64,000 nucleotides of DNA, from NCBI GenBank assembly GCA_001931905.2, contig MSJI02000530.1:1-64000 (forward strand). The letters are read 5' to 3'. The number at the start of each line of letters is the position of its first letter. Position 1 is the first letter of the stretch. The notes under the pieces were generated by a model. That model was not told where the DNA came from and made no database searches. It was given only the letters and a program-made list of their open reading frames with translations. The stretch comes from Cladosporium sp. IMV 00045. Its lineage: Eukaryota; Ascomycota; Dothideomycetes; Cladosporiales; Cladosporiaceae. Below, one piece after another: positions 47,567 to 58,754 of this stretch. Made by a program: the position numbers and the translations under genes.

Positions 47567-48036
47567 GTTTTTGGGGGGGCTATTTGGTCTTTCAGCGGGC
47601 GTAATTGGTGTTTGGGAAGATAGTAATACATGTTGTATATGAGCATCTCTGTCACCTTCAGGTAATAACATGGCCGAATGGAGTGCCTTGACATATGGCC
47701 AGGGGCGATGTCGTCGTTTACATGTCTTCACATGCTAGGGTGTGCCTTAATAAGAGTGCCAACTAGCCTCAACTATTCTATCTTCAAGCGTCTAATCATT
47801 TATACAAAGTGAAGTGAACGAAGGCAATAAATCACATGTTCTGGACGATATGCACTAGTCCCCATACGGTAAGCGTATCATTCACCCATACCCAGTACCC
47901 TTAGGAATTAACGGTTGGCTTAACACTTAACCTACTTACTCTTGACAACAACTAAGCACTTTACACTTTCTTTTCCGTATTAAAACAAGAAGGATAATTC
48001 ACGCGATTACGACATTTCCAAACTCGTCTCAAGGTG

Positions 48037-48049
48037 CGGTTTGAAACCG
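48037..48049. promoter_or_regulatory. CGG-N7-CCG palindrome, possible Zn2Cys6 factor site
   Basis: CGGTTTGAAACCG is a perfect 6+1+6 palindrome with inverted CGG triplets spaced by seven bases, a layout used by fungal Zn2Cys6 dimers. It lies about 405 bp upstream of the HDA1 start. Binding is an inference. Confidence 0.3.
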
Positions 48050-48099
48050 TCCCGACTCACAGCATCTGAGAGCGCGTTCGCATCGCGTGCGTTTCCGCT

Positions 48100-48147
48100 G
48101 GCGGCATCCTAGACGGTAAACCTGGCGGCATCCTAGACGGTAAACCT
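48100..48147. repeat. 24-bp perfect tandem duplication
   Basis: GGCGGCATCCTAGACGGTAA followed by ACCT occurs twice head-to-tail with no mismatch. It probably arose by a recent slippage or break-repair event; no third copy was seen. Confidence 0.9.
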
Positions 48148-48454
48148 CACTTCTTCCTTTGGTCAACCCTTCGTAATGCAATCAGAGAGTGTGACTCTGG
48201 TTGATCTTTCGTACCGATCAAAGTGTCCCATAGCACACTTAAGGCGCGAGCAATCCAATTGGTTTGGCCCTAGGTGCCTATCGAAATGGACTTCAATCAG
48301 ATCATATGTGCCACCTACGGGAAGGCAGCAGGGTTGCTACTGATTTACGGAATGTTTGCTAATGAGTTTCCAGTCTGGCGCATTCGGCCTCTCATTTTCT
48401 TCTGTCGACATTGCATGAGCATAGCCTGCCCATACTAGAGCTGCTTCGGCGGCA

Positions 48455-51136
48455 ATGGATCTCAATGGCACCGCAGACACGATAATGCATGATGGCGACG
48501 TAGTCACCTCCACAGAATTCACGCACATGACCACCGATCCTTCTTTGGAGCATAGCTCTGCTTTACCAGTGTCCAATGGCACAGTAGACCCTTTCAAACC
48601 ATCTGCGGCTCCCGCGCTTTCAGGCGATGGCCTGAAGCGAGACAAGGAGGTGTTCGATCAACATCTCACACAGCTCGAGGATAGGCCACGGCCTCCCAAG
48701 TTCGAACACCTCCCTTACGCCTCAGGTCAGACAGGCCTCATTTATGACGTCCGCATGCGCTTTCACGTGGAAGCGATTCCAACTGAAGACGATGTGCATC
48801 CGGAGGATCCCCGACGTATTCATGCCATTTTCGAGGCGTTCGTGCAGGCCGGTCTTGCTTGGAGAGAATCGAGCTCTAATCCTCTCACTGATTACTATAT
48901 GGGACGCATTGATGCTCGCATGGTGACTCAGCAAGAGGTTCTCCTTGTTCACACTCAGGCTCACTGGGACTGGGTGCAAAGCCTCACAGACAAGACTGCC
49001 GATGAGCTTATAGACGAGCTTCAGCACCCCCTCGAGCAACAGCGAATGGACTCAGTGTACCTCTCTCCGAGCACACCATATTGCGCTGCGCTATCTGCCG
49101 GTGGCGCAATTGAAGCCTGTCGCGCTATACTCTTAGGAAAAGTGAAGAATGTATTCGCCATCATTCGCCCGCCTGGCCATCACGCTGAGCGCGAAGACGC
49201 CAAAGGCTTCTGCTTCTACGACAACGTCAGCATCGCAACCAAGGCTTGTCAGAGAGAGTTCGGCTCGGAATGTCGTAAGGTCTTTATCCTAGACTGGGAC
49301 GTGCATCACGGAAACGGAATTCAGCAGGCAAACTACGACGATCCGAATGTGTGCTACGTGTCGCTGCATGTTCACGAGGAAGGTCGTTTCTACCCTGAGC
49401 TTTCGTACCGTGACAAGCGCGGGCCTTACGGCGATCACTTGCACTGTGGCGAAGGTGCAGGACTGGGCAAGAATGTGAATATCCCCTGGAGCAAGAAGGG
49501 AATGGGCGATGCAGATTACATCTACGCCTTCCAGCAGGTCGTCATGCCGATTGCTACTGAGTTCAACCCTGATCTCGTGATTATTGCGGCAGGTTTCGAC
49601 GCAGCTGAGGGAGACATGCTTGGTGGCTGCAAAGTCACGCCGGCAGGCTACGCTCACATGACGCATATGCTTATGTCTCTGGCGAAAGGCAAGGTCGCTG
49701 TCTGCCTTGAAGGCGGTTATAACCTTGACTCGATCGCAAGGTCCGCCACCGCTGTCAGCAGAACACTGATGGGTGAACCGCCTGATCGACTCGAGCACAC
49801 GGATCCGTCAGTCAGCGGCGTCAACGATATCAAGAAGGTGCTGCGACAACAGAGCAAGTTCTGGTCAAGCCTATATCCTAAAGATATGTCTGCACGTCTG
49901 GCTGGGCCTCTGCAAGGGGAGAGGATGCACGATGTCGTACGCCGCTGGCAAGCCACCACGCTCTGGGATGAGTATCAGATGTCACCGCTTTTCGTACACC
50001 GAGAATCTCTGTCTAAGTCTTTCGAGAACCAAGTTCTTGCAACGTGAGTGGAAATCGATCCAAGGGCCAGAAAAGCACAGACTACTAACTCCCGCCTCCA
50101 GACCGAACTACATGGAGAAACGGCCATTGCTAGTCATCATGCATGATCCTCCTGAGGTTCTATCTTCCCCCGATCCACGCACTGGCAAAGTCGAGCTACA
50201 CAACTCATGGCTGGTGAGTTTCTCCGTCACTGTGCGCCTTGCACAGACCAATACTGACAAACAATTTTCGAAGACTGATTCGGTCAAGACCTACATTTCC
50301 GAGGCGGTGAAGCACGGCTTCGCAGTCATAGACGTCAACCTCCCCAAACACATCAGCGAGGACGAGGTAAATGCAGCCCCAGGAAATCGCATGTCTCCGA
50401 CAAGACCACTAACACCACCCACCAGGACGATCAAGACCACGAAGAAACCGACTTCCTCGCCAAACGCGCCGGCGAAGCCACTCAACTCCTCACCTACCTC
50501 TGGGAAAACTACATCGAGCTGGCGGACTCGACGCACATCTTCCTCCTCGGCACCAACATCGGGCACGTGGCGATCACGAACTGGATCCGCTCGCACGAGG
50601 AAACGGCCATGGACCTCGTGGACCACACGATCCACTTCATCGCCGACGTGGCGCTGCAGGCCTGCCGCTCGCCCACCAACGACCTCCTCTCCCCATGGTA
50701 CTACAGGACCTCGAGCGTCTGGCTGGGCAGCGAGCACAATTTCTGGGCGTCGGATTTCGCGCAAAAGCCCAAGAAGAAGTTCGGACGCGTCGCGCGCGCG
50801 GCGGGCGAGCATATGGGCGATATGCTGCTTGAGCAGAAGGAGAGTGTCTTTGAGCTTCTGCTCGATAAGACGGAGGATTGGCGTTTGGAGCACCATCCGA
50901 CTGATGATGAGGATGAGGTTGGAGAGGAGGACGAGGGCGTGCGTGAGGTTGACAACGACGCTATGGAGATTTCGGAGAGCGACATGGCTTCGGCGAGGAG
51001 ACTTCCTCCCGTGGGGAATTTTGCCCTCTCCCCTGCTCCGAGGGCGAGTCCCGCCGCCGCTGGGCCTAGCTCGCACACTCCTGGTGTGACGAGTCCGGTG
51101 AGGGGCAGTGGGGACGGACGGAGCCCGGCGAGGTAG
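48455..51136 (+). CDS. HDA1: Class II histone deacetylase Hda1 with C-terminal Arb2 domain
   Basis: Zn-dependent lysine deacetylase acting on chromatin for transcriptional repression. Four exons (48455-50043, 50102-50213, 50274-50366, 50426-51136) sum to 2505 nt, giving 834 residues. The N-terminal ~85 residues are disordered. The catalytic domain begins TGLIYDVRMRFH and shows IRPPGHHAEREDAKGFCFYD, FILDWDVHHGNGIQQANYDD, VCYVSLHVHEEGRFYPE, IIAAGFDAAEGDMLGGC and CLEGGYNL, with the expected His/Asp zinc ligands and charge-relay residues. The C-terminal Arb2-type region runs from RPLLVIMHDPPEVL through the last exons (TQLLTYLWENYIELADSTHI, FLLGTNIGHVAITNW). The end is acidic, then Pro/Ser-rich. 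All three introns fall in the Arb2 part. This architecture is normal for ascomycete Hda1. Confidence 0.95.
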
Positions 51137-51945
51137 ATGGAGAGGAATGCATTTCGTGTACTCGGGTTTTGCTTGGAAGCGTGAGTGGCTGAGACGGAGA
51201 GAGCTCGCGGGGTCCTGCTCACATTTCTTATCGCATCGAGAACAGCTTCTAGAAAGTGCCCGTCGTGGGCATCGCGAATTATGAAATCAACTTGCTGTTT
51301 ACGTGATCTTGATCTCCAAAAATGAGGGCCCATTCCTTCGACACAGTTGGAGATCTCAGGATATCGAAAAGAAACCTCGGTACGGTGTCGAATACACTCT
51401 TACAGGCAAGTAACTCCAACACAAGAAAAAACAAGACGACGAGGCGAAATGTCAAGAGATTCCTTTTTTTCATTGTCGCTTCATCCCCAGAATCCTGTCT
51501 GTCCTTCTACTTGTCCTTCGGAAACGTTCATCGCTGCCTCCCGCACTCCTTGCGCCGAACTATCAAAACCTCGCATCCTTTCTTCCGGACAAGACCAAGG
51601 CAAAGGGCACCGCCGCTATGCAAACAAACAAGCAAACAAACAAAATCCATGTTTTCCCCTCACTGAAGCCGTTTTTGGCCAGCTCAGAGCTTTTACCCCT
51701 CCCCTTACTGCCTCCTTGTCAGGATTCGCGAAAGGGTGGAGATCGCAACCAGCGTCAAAACGCCGCAGTTCAGTGTTCAGTCCCTCCGAGATCTCCAAAT
51801 TTTCTATTCCTCTGTCCAACCGAGACAACGGTCCAAAAAGTCAGAAATCGAGTCTCTGTATCTTTCCAGTGTCGTCCTCATTCTGTTCCCTCTTTCTCCT
51901 TCTCCGACTGCAGGGCTTTTGTATCCTTCCAAACAGACCTCTTCC
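51137..51945. other. Convergent 3' region between HDA1 and ERD2
   Basis: About 0.8 kb. A plus-strand frame from 51347 stays open for 215 codons and overlaps the ERD2 3' end, but it is Ser/Arg-rich with no domain and pyrimidine-biased composition. I see no gene. Confidence 0.45.
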
Positions 51946-52989
51946 TTACACGGGAAGGTTGAACTGCTTGCCCTGCATGATCTTGGTCCAGTAGATGTAG
52001 AAGAAGTCGGTGTAGAGGACGGTCTGGACGAGGCCGGCCATGACGGGGATGGGGTCGAAGTGGCCTTCCATTGCGTATCTGTGAAAGAAGCAAGAGGTCA
52101 GCGAGTCTGCGCGCACGAATTTCAGATGGGAAGCAAGAAGGAACTCACCTCCAAATCCAGTTCGGAATGTACAGCGCCCTGTACGCGCCAAGCGCGAAGA
52201 GGTAGTGAGTCGTAATCGTCTCGGCGCTGCCGGTGCGCTGCAGCATGAAGAGCTGGGGCAGGATGGCGACGCTCTCGAGCCAGATGCTGAAGGCCCAGAG
52301 CATCTCGCCGGGCGTGTACTGGTAGGGGAACAAAATTCCCAGCACGGCGGCGCCGCCCAGCAGGTACTCGACGCGGAAGGTGTCTTGGTTCGGGTCATGC
52401 GTGGGCTTGTAGTCGTTGAGCATCAGGTAGACAATGTAGGATTGCGCGCCGGTGAAGAGGATCTTGAAGGTCGTGTTCCAGAGGGAGTGCGTGGGGTTTG
52501 TCCAGAAGAAGTCTGGGTGGGGTGTTTGTTAGTTCTCGTAAATTGCTGGTGTTGTAGCTTTCAATAGGGGTGGAACGGCGCTGTTGCGCTTCGTATTATT
52601 CTTGATTGTCGAGGTCGGATAGGGAGGACATACCCAGGTATCGTGTGACGTAGACCAACATGTAAAGGAACTGGCTCTTGAAGGAGATGCCCGAAGCGCT
52701 CTGTGATCGCGATTATACGTCAACTCTTGGATGTTATGCCTTTCCAATGCCATGTTCTTTTCCAATGCTTCCTTTGTTGGGATTGTTCTTCTTCAAGTGG
52801 TGAGACGTACACTGGAGCTGCGCATCTTCGCAATGAGTATGAAGAGCGAGGCAAGATGGGAGAGATCTCCTGTTCACGCGATTGAATCGTCAGTGTCTGT
52901 TATACACATCTAAAGCGTGTGATTGCTATGCGCAACGCGCTCGAATGGCATGTTGGCTGCAGCGTACCCATTATCCGGAAGATGTTCAT
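51946..52989 (-). CDS. ERD2: ER lumen protein-retaining (K/HDEL) receptor Erd2
   Basis: Seven-helix Golgi-ER receptor that retrieves HDEL-type ER residents. Five exons (52989-52968, 52869-52811, 52700-52634, 52512-52149, 52078-51946) sum to 645 nt, giving 214 residues, the usual length. The first exon is 22 nt (MNIFRIMG). The reading continues DLSHLASLFILIAKMRSSS, SASGISFKSQFLYMLVYVTR, YLDFFWTNPTHSLWNTTFK, EYLLGGAAVLGILFPYQYTP, FSIWLESVAILPQLFMLQRT and YRALYIPNWIWR, then YTDFFYIYWTKIMQGKQFNL. These are all hallmark Erd2 segments. Exon 2 ends SSS where most family members have a Cys nearby. Four short introns make the gene easy to miss. Confidence 0.96.
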
Positions 52990-53888
52990 TGTGTTTTGGT
53001 GTCGCGCGCCGGCGAGGATTGGCTTGGAGAGGTTGTGTGATTTGGCAGCAGGATGGGTTTATTTCAGTGATGGAATCCAAGAGTGTTGGTGTTATAGCAG
53101 TAGGTAGGAGGAGAGTCGGGCAGTGAGGATGTTGAGGATGTCAAAAGAGTCGGCCAGGCGCAAGGTGTAAACCTGAGGCCAAGTAAGCTGCAGCGTTGTG
53201 TTTGTATGGCTGGCGCTGGCTGCTCCCTCTCCCTTTGTGAGATGAAACGCGTGCGGGCGAAACATTGGGAGCTGATCCCTCGACGGCTCGGGCCATGACG
53301 GTTTGAACTACATCTTAACAACTGTATTTATTATTCATTCCCTTTCATACCTTCAACCTCATTCGTCCCATAGGTCAGGGTCGTCCCTCTAATGGCTACA
53401 CTTGTCGTTTTCTGTCTCTTGTCTCTCTTTGGAGTTCGACGGCATGCCCCACCCGGCCTCAGTCAATCAATCTCCATCTCGCCTCCTGATCTCATCTCCT
53501 TAACACTGCATGAACTACAGAATCCCCACATGCGCCTGTCGATTATTGCAGTACTGCCATGTTACAGTCAAGTTTGGGCCCTTGGTGTCTTGTGGATTTT
53601 GATGAAGTTGCTATTATAGACTATGCATGTTTACGTAGTTCATGCTTCATGCGCTCTGATTCAATCGAGCGTGGTGTGGTGCCTTTCCCTTCCCCCAATC
53701 ATGACATGCATCCCGTCGCATCATTACTTCCTCATCACGCTTCTCTGTCTTCCGCAGTTCCCTTTCCTACTCTCCCCCAGTTCCTTTTGGTACTGCTTCC
53801 ATCCCCAAGCGCACGGAAATCACCCAGGTACTGCAAGTAGAAAGAGAAAAGTTTTAATTACCTCAAGAATTCAGTGCTCGGCGGTCGC
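52990..53888. promoter_or_regulatory. ERD2 upstream region and 3' flank of the EDC4-like gene
   Basis: 0.9 kb between two minus-strand genes. No gene is supported. The ERD2 promoter should lie in the first few hundred bp; 53.3-53.85 kb is pyrimidine-rich on the + strand. Confidence 0.45.
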
Positions 53889-56800
53889 CTAGGCCAGCAC
53901 ACGCCTCACCTCAGAGATCTGCCTGTTAAGCGCGACCATCTTGCGGAGGACGTCTTCGTCGCGTGGCTCGGAATCGGACAGGTGCATGTACGCACCCGAG
54001 AGGCGCTGGACGAGGACGTCCATGATCTTTGGTGCGACGTCGCGAATGTCGGCGTCCTGTTTGAAGTCAGCAAAACAAAAACCACCAAGTGGTCGCAAAT
54101 CGATATCACTTACGGCAGCGTCGATATTCGACACGATGGTGCCCAGCCATTCAAGACGCTTGTCGACGTTGGTCTCGAAGCTCGAGGTGATGGCCGCCGA
54201 GACCGACAAGGCGACGAGGGAGGAGACCTGCTGCAGGTACAGCGGGTTCAAATACATGAAGAGGTTGTCGAAGAGTTCGGCCTGGTTGGGCGACTGCAGC
54301 CACTCGATCGTGGCCTGCTGGTACTCGGCATTCTTCAGCATCTCAGTGAGCCTTGCCACTTCGCTCGGCTGCTCGGGCGGTGCTTGAGATGTGCCAGCTG
54401 GAGTCTCCGGCTCGCGCTGGGTCTGGGCGATCTGTGCCTGAGGAGTGGAGTGTTGGGTGGAAATCTGGCTGATGAGACGGCCATGCTCCTCCTTCATGCT
54501 CTGAACCATTGATGCAAGATCGTGCACGCTCGACGTGAGCTGAGCCAACATCTCGGTTTGCTTGGCCTGGTGCTGAGACATATCACGGAACCTGGTGCCC
54601 AGCTGAGACTCGACGTCGAGGACGGCCTTCTGCGTAGATTGCGAAGACTGCGTGATTTGCGCCGACAAGTTCGTCTGAAGAGACTGCATCGAGCGCTGCA
54701 CGAGACCGCCCATGTCCATCTTCACTTGCTTCGTGACTTCATCGACGATGTGAGTCGACAAGGCGCGCGTCACTTGGGTGTCGCACAGCGCAGCAGAAAC
54801 GGCGCTGGGGACAGCAGTCTTGAGCTCCTTCGCAATTGAGTCGGTGACATGCTTGTTGAGAGCCTCAGAGAGCTTGCGCTCGAGGACCTTGGAAGTGTCC
54901 TTGGTCAGTGCGGGAATGACTTTGCTCTCAATGCTGGTGCTGACAATCTTGTGCAAGGTTGACTCGACATTGTCGGTCAATGTGCTGGACACAAGGCGCA
55001 GAATAGCGTCTTGCTTAGCATTGCCGGACGCCTCCGCAACACGCTTGTCCTGGTCAATCTTCTGGTACAAGGCAGCAAATTCCTTGCTGATCACATCCTG
55101 CACACCAGCGCCGATAGTGATTGGTGCTGTGGTTGAGGCACTCGGGATGGCGGACGATGCTGGCACTTCAGGAGCCGGTTCCGGCACGGCCGCAGGCTGC
55201 TCGACCTCGCGATCAAGGGATGGCGACTTGGACTTCGCCTTTTGCGCAGCCATGGCGTAGCTGTCGGGCGTCATGAGTGGCGGGTTGGTAGAAGAGGGTA
55301 CCTCGGGAATTTGCTTCGAGGGCTCGATCTTAGCTGGAGGAGCAGAGCCGTTGGTCTCAGACGTAGCCGCAGGCTTCGGGGCTTCCTTGACCTGTACCTT
55401 GGGCTCAGGCTTGACGGTCTCGCGGTCCTTCTTTGACTTGTTCGCCGGGCGCGTAGGAGCCTCGGGCTGGGAAGAGTTGGAAGGTTCGATCTGGCGAGGC
55501 GGGTTGAGCTCGCCGACCTTAACCAAGCCGGCCTCGAGTGCATCTTTAGGCTTGACCATCTTGCCCTTGGCATCCCAGCCGAGATCATCACGCTTAATGA
55601 GCATCCCGACAACACCTTTGCTGTGCTCGATGTAGAGCTCGAAGAGCGTCTCCTGGGCGGCGTCTTCCGGCGCGTTAGCGGACGGGAAGGGACTCTTGAG
55701 CATATCAACAGATCTGAGCTCCCCAACCTTGCCCAGAGAGTACTCGCGCATGCCACTCATAATAGCAGTGCTCTCAGGCCTAGGCAGGTTCTGGTCACCG
55801 CGCGCCAGCAGACCGATGTAGGCAGCCTGCGACATCTGAGGAAGGTTGTAGCGCGGCGCAGAAAGGTGAATGAAGTAGATGCTGTTGCGACCCGGATGGC
55901 TGACACAGATGATGCCAGACTTGGGGTGGTAGTTGACCGTGCACATGGCGTTGGTGGAGCCAGGAGACTCTGGGAAGCGCAGCTCTTGCACGCACTTCCC
56001 AAGACCAAGGTCCCACAGCTGAAGGATGTGGTTCTGCTGAAATCCGACGAGCAGATAACGCAGAGCGACGCCCTTAGCGCACGCGCGGTCCTTGTCGAGG
56101 AGCATCACTGAGCTCGGTGACATCTTGTCATCCGGGTGCAACGGCGAGGCACCCGCCGCGAAGCTGTAGATAGGCTCCTTGAGCTCATTGCGTGGGCTCT
56201 GCTCGAAAGAGCCCTGGTTGGCCGAGTCGATGGCAGACGTCAAGGAGCGAATGTCCCAGAACTTCACCTTGCCGACCTTGTCAAGGCTGATGAGGGTGGT
56301 GTCGTCCTCAGAGAAGCAGAAGTCCTTGCCAGCCTTTGCGGTGTTGATGCTGAGGCTGTGTTCGGCGAGGTATTTTTCAGTGTCGACGGTACGAGTGTTC
56401 TGGTTGGTGTAGGCGTGCTCTGTGACGATCTCGGGGGCGATGATGTGGATTTGACGTCCCCTGGCGACCGCAAAGTACTGGTCGGAGTGTCTGTTGCTCA
56501 GCTTGGCGCGCGTCTTGATGGCAGAGCTGGTGCCAAAGGTGGAAGATGAACTCGGCTCGTCCGAATTGGGAGGCGGCGACATGATGAAGCCTTGCGACTC
56601 GACATTGTCATCGTCGAACAAGTCGCCGCGAGACTTGGCAAGAGTGGTGTAGAAGATGGTTCCGTTCACTCCTGTAGCAAGGATAGACTCTACGTCGCCT
56701 TGTGTGACAGAGGAGACTTGGACGTTGCAGAGACGCTCGCCCGTCTTCGCCCACAAGTGCTTGTTCTTGCCATCCTCCTGGCGGATGATCTTCAAGCCGG

Positions 56801-58214
56801 TGTCGGGCTTCTTCTCGCTTGGAACAACAGCATAGATGATGTGGCTCTGCGAGGCAGTAGCGAGTGCGCGGTCGTCGTGAGAGAACTCTTTCTTGAGACG
56901 CGCAATCGGTGTAGCGCTCTCCCAAGTGCTTGGTCTGAAGGGCCTCGCGACACGGTTGCTGGTGAGCTGCAGAGTGACGAACGGCTTCATGGGGAAGTTG
57001 AAGACCTCCACCTTTGCCTCCTCCTCTTGCTTGGCATCTTCGTCCTCTGCAGTCGACCAATCGGTGTCCACAGTCTCATCGCCAGCAAGCTTTGAAGTAG
57101 TGGCCTCACTGACTTTCGCCGCGACAGGCTCCTCCTTCTCAGTTGCCGTTGCAAGAGCTTGCTCGGCTTCATCTTGCACCTGGCTCGAAACCTGTTCAAG
57201 CTTCTTGGACACGCTTTGCGGGCTTTTTACGGCCGCGGCTGGCTGAGCCTGGGACTTCTTGATGGGTGACAAGAGCTTTTTCTTCTTCTCGGCGGGTGCA
57301 CCCAGATCTCCGCTGGGAGAGTCAGAAGTAGCGCGATCATGTTTCAGAATCTCGATCTTCTTCTCCTGGGGCTGCGGGGTGCGGTTCAATGGCGATGATT
57401 CGTGCAGCTGGTCGAAGGGGTTGACATAGTTGAAAATCCCTGCCTTGCTGGGTTGCGGTGCCTCCAACTTCACGGTGGCAGGCGGGCTGGCGAGAGGGTT
57501 CGAAGCTGATGGCTCAGGAGAGTCTGTCGGCTGGATCGAAGCCTCGGCCAGCGTTTGCGCAAGCTTGTTGACTGAAGAAGCATCGCTCGACTTCTTCGTC
57601 GCCACATCAAGTGGATTGCTGCCAGCCTGGCTTGCCGCTGGAGATGCGTTCTTCGAAGGCTTGGTGAGCAGGTTCAGCAGAAAATCCTGAGTGTTTGCTT
57701 GACCAGCGGTCGACTCAAACGGCTTTGCAGCCTCTGCGCCTGGCATGGACGCAGCATTCTGGGCGGAGGGGCGGCGTTGCAGTGACGCAACAAAGTCGGA
57801 TGCTGAGAGCATGCCACCTTGCTGTCCACTGCTGGTACGCTGCGAAGTATCCGGTGTGTGCACATTCTGCAAGCTCGACATCAAACTGCCCTCGGCGGAA
57901 GGCGGCTGCGAGCCATTAGACCGCAGCAGGTTGAGCAGGTTGTGCGCTCTGTTCTGATCTTGCGGCTGTGCGTGAGCGCCAGGTGTAGGGAATGGTGAGA
58001 CCCTGCTCGCCGGGCTGATCACATTGGAGGGATGGTGCGGGTTTGGGGTGTCGACAGGCGGACTGAAGAGCGGCGACGACACAGTGGGCGGCTGATAACC
58101 GTGCTGCTGCGGCGGCGGCTGAGTCCAGAACGACATAGGAGGCTGCTGCTGAGACTGCTCAGCGGCGTGCTGCGCCTTCATGCGCGTGAAGAGGTCATTG
58201 AGCTCGTCGGCCAT
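53889..58214 (-). CDS. EDC4-like mRNA-decapping scaffold with WD40 domain
   Basis: Large P-body protein of the Edc4/Ge-1 type (S. pombe Pdc1-like), expected to promote decapping with Dcp2. Two exons, 58214-54114 and 54056-53889, sum to 4269 nt, giving 1422 residues. The ATG at 58214 opens MADELNDLFTRMKAQHAAEQ; the frame stays open 144 codons further upstream but looks non-coding. Residues ~1-400 are Pro/Ser/Gln-rich with short leucine motifs (RAHNLLNLLRSNGSQ, QDFLLNLLTKPSKN) resembling decapping-factor helical leucine motifs. A WD40-like region (~400-850) includes HDDRALATASQSHIIYAVVP, WDIRSLTSAID and QLWDLGLGKCVQEL. A Pro-rich linker and long coiled coils follow, then a C-terminal alpha-helical domain (IEWLQSPNQAELFDNLFMYL). 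The 57-nt last intron has no stop. Confidence 0.88.
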   Translation of the reverse strand: MADELNDLFTRMKAQHAAEQSQQQPPMSFWTQPPPQQHGYQPPTVSSPLFSPPVDTPNPHHPSNVISPASRVSPFPTPGAHAQPQDQNRAHNLLNLLRSNGSQPPSAEGSLMSSLQNVHTPDTSQRTSSGQQGGMLSASDFVASLQRRPSAQNAASMPGAEAAKPFESTAGQANTQDFLLNLLTKPSKNASPAASQAGSNPLDVATKKSSDASSVNKLAQTLAEASIQPTDSPEPSASNPLASPPATVKLEAPQPSKAGIFNYVNPFDQLHESSPLNRTPQPQEKKIEILKHDRATSDSPSGDLGAPAEKKKKLLSPIKKSQAQPAAAVKSPQSVSKKLEQVSSQVQDEAEQALATATEKEEPVAAKVSEATTSKLAGDETVDTDWSTAEDEDAKQEEEAKVEVFNFPMKPFVTLQLTSNRVARPFRPSTWESATPIARLKKEFSHDDRALATASQSHIIYAVVPSEKKPDTGLKIIRQEDGKNKHLWAKTGERLCNVQVSSVTQGDVESILATGVNGTIFYTTLAKSRGDLFDDDNVESQGFIMSPPPNSDEPSSSSTFGTSSAIKTRAKLSNRHSDQYFAVARGRQIHIIAPEIVTEHAYTNQNTRTVDTEKYLAEHSLSINTAKAGKDFCFSEDDTTLISLDKVGKVKFWDIRSLTSAIDSANQGSFEQSPRNELKEPIYSFAAGASPLHPDDKMSPSSVMLLDKDRACAKGVALRYLLVGFQQNHILQLWDLGLGKCVQELRFPESPGSTNAMCTVNYHPKSGIICVSHPGRNSIYFIHLSAPRYNLPQMSQAAYIGLLARGDQNLPRPESTAIMSGMREYSLGKVGELRSVDMLKSPFPSANAPEDAAQETLFELYIEHSKGVVGMLIKRDDLGWDAKGKMVKPKDALEAGLVKVGELNPPRQIEPSNSSQPEAPTRPANKSKKDRETVKPEPKVQVKEAPKPAATSETNGSAPPAKIEPSKQIPEVPSSTNPPLMTPDSYAMAAQKAKSKSPSLDREVEQPAAVPEPAPEVPASSAIPSASTTAPITIGAGVQDVISKEFAALYQKIDQDKRVAEASGNAKQDAILRLVSSTLTDNVESTLHKIVSTSIESKVIPALTKDTSKVLERKLSEALNKHVTDSIAKELKTAVPSAVSAALCDTQVTRALSTHIVDEVTKQVKMDMGGLVQRSMQSLQTNLSAQITQSSQSTQKAVLDVESQLGTRFRDMSQHQAKQTEMLAQLTSSVHDLASMVQSMKEEHGRLISQISTQHSTPQAQIAQTQREPETPAGTSQAPPEQPSEVARLTEMLKNAEYQQATIEWLQSPNQAELFDNLFMYLNPLYLQQVSSLVALSVSAAITSSFETNVDKRLEWLGTIVSNIDAAVSDIDLRPLGGFCFADFKQDADIRDVAPKIMDVLVQRLSGAYMHLSDSEPRDEDVLRKMVALNRQISEVRRVLA

Positions 58215-58754
58215 GTTGACGGTGGCGGATGGGTGAGTTCTGGCGCTGGGCCAGGTGATTGCGGGGCGGAAGTGAGGGCGAAGGGAGATGGGAGGTGCGC
58301 TGCAGCGCGATGAGATGAATTGTGGTCGCTCAGCGGTGTACGGATGAGCGATGAGAGAGTGAAGAGGGTGTGGGTGAGAAGGAGTAGAATGTTTCGCGCA
58401 AGCGCTGTGATGATGTCGACGAACTGGGACAGAGGAAGATGACGCCCCAAGCTCAAAGCGATGCTCTGCACGAAGCCAATGGAGAAAGTCAGGCGAGACA
58501 CGAGAGAGGAAGGCGCGCGCGGGCAAAGCGCGGGAAAGAGGAAAGAGCGATGGACAGACCTCCGACAGCTTGAGAGCGCTCGCCGAAGATGGCCGAGCTA
58601 AAAAGTTGAACTGCTCCGACCAAGGCAGCTGGCTGGCTAGTGGCAAGGAGTCTTGAACTACTACTGTTCATACCATCACAGTTACTATACCAATCTACAT
58701 TCATCGTCATCTCCAACAACCCGCCCTTCACCTCTACCACATCACATCTTCATC
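58215..58754. promoter_or_regulatory. Divergent promoter region, EDC4-like gene / MGE1
   Basis: 540 bp between start codons, serving both. It is rich in short pyrimidine and purine runs; no gene is supported. Confidence 0.5.

Larger units (their letters stand above)
47567..48454. promoter_or_regulatory. Upstream region of HDA1 with a 24-bp tandem duplication and a palindrome
   Basis: 0.89 kb, fairly AT-rich, with no supported gene. It contains a perfect palindrome, CGGTTTGAAACCG, at 48037-48049 and a 24-bp direct duplication at 48100-48147. Confidence 0.5.

Noticed and set aside
51347..51994. 215-codon plus-strand frame overlapping the ERD2 3' end
   Set aside because: No ATG-led family resemblance, compositionally biased, and the minus strand carries a clear Erd2 exon.
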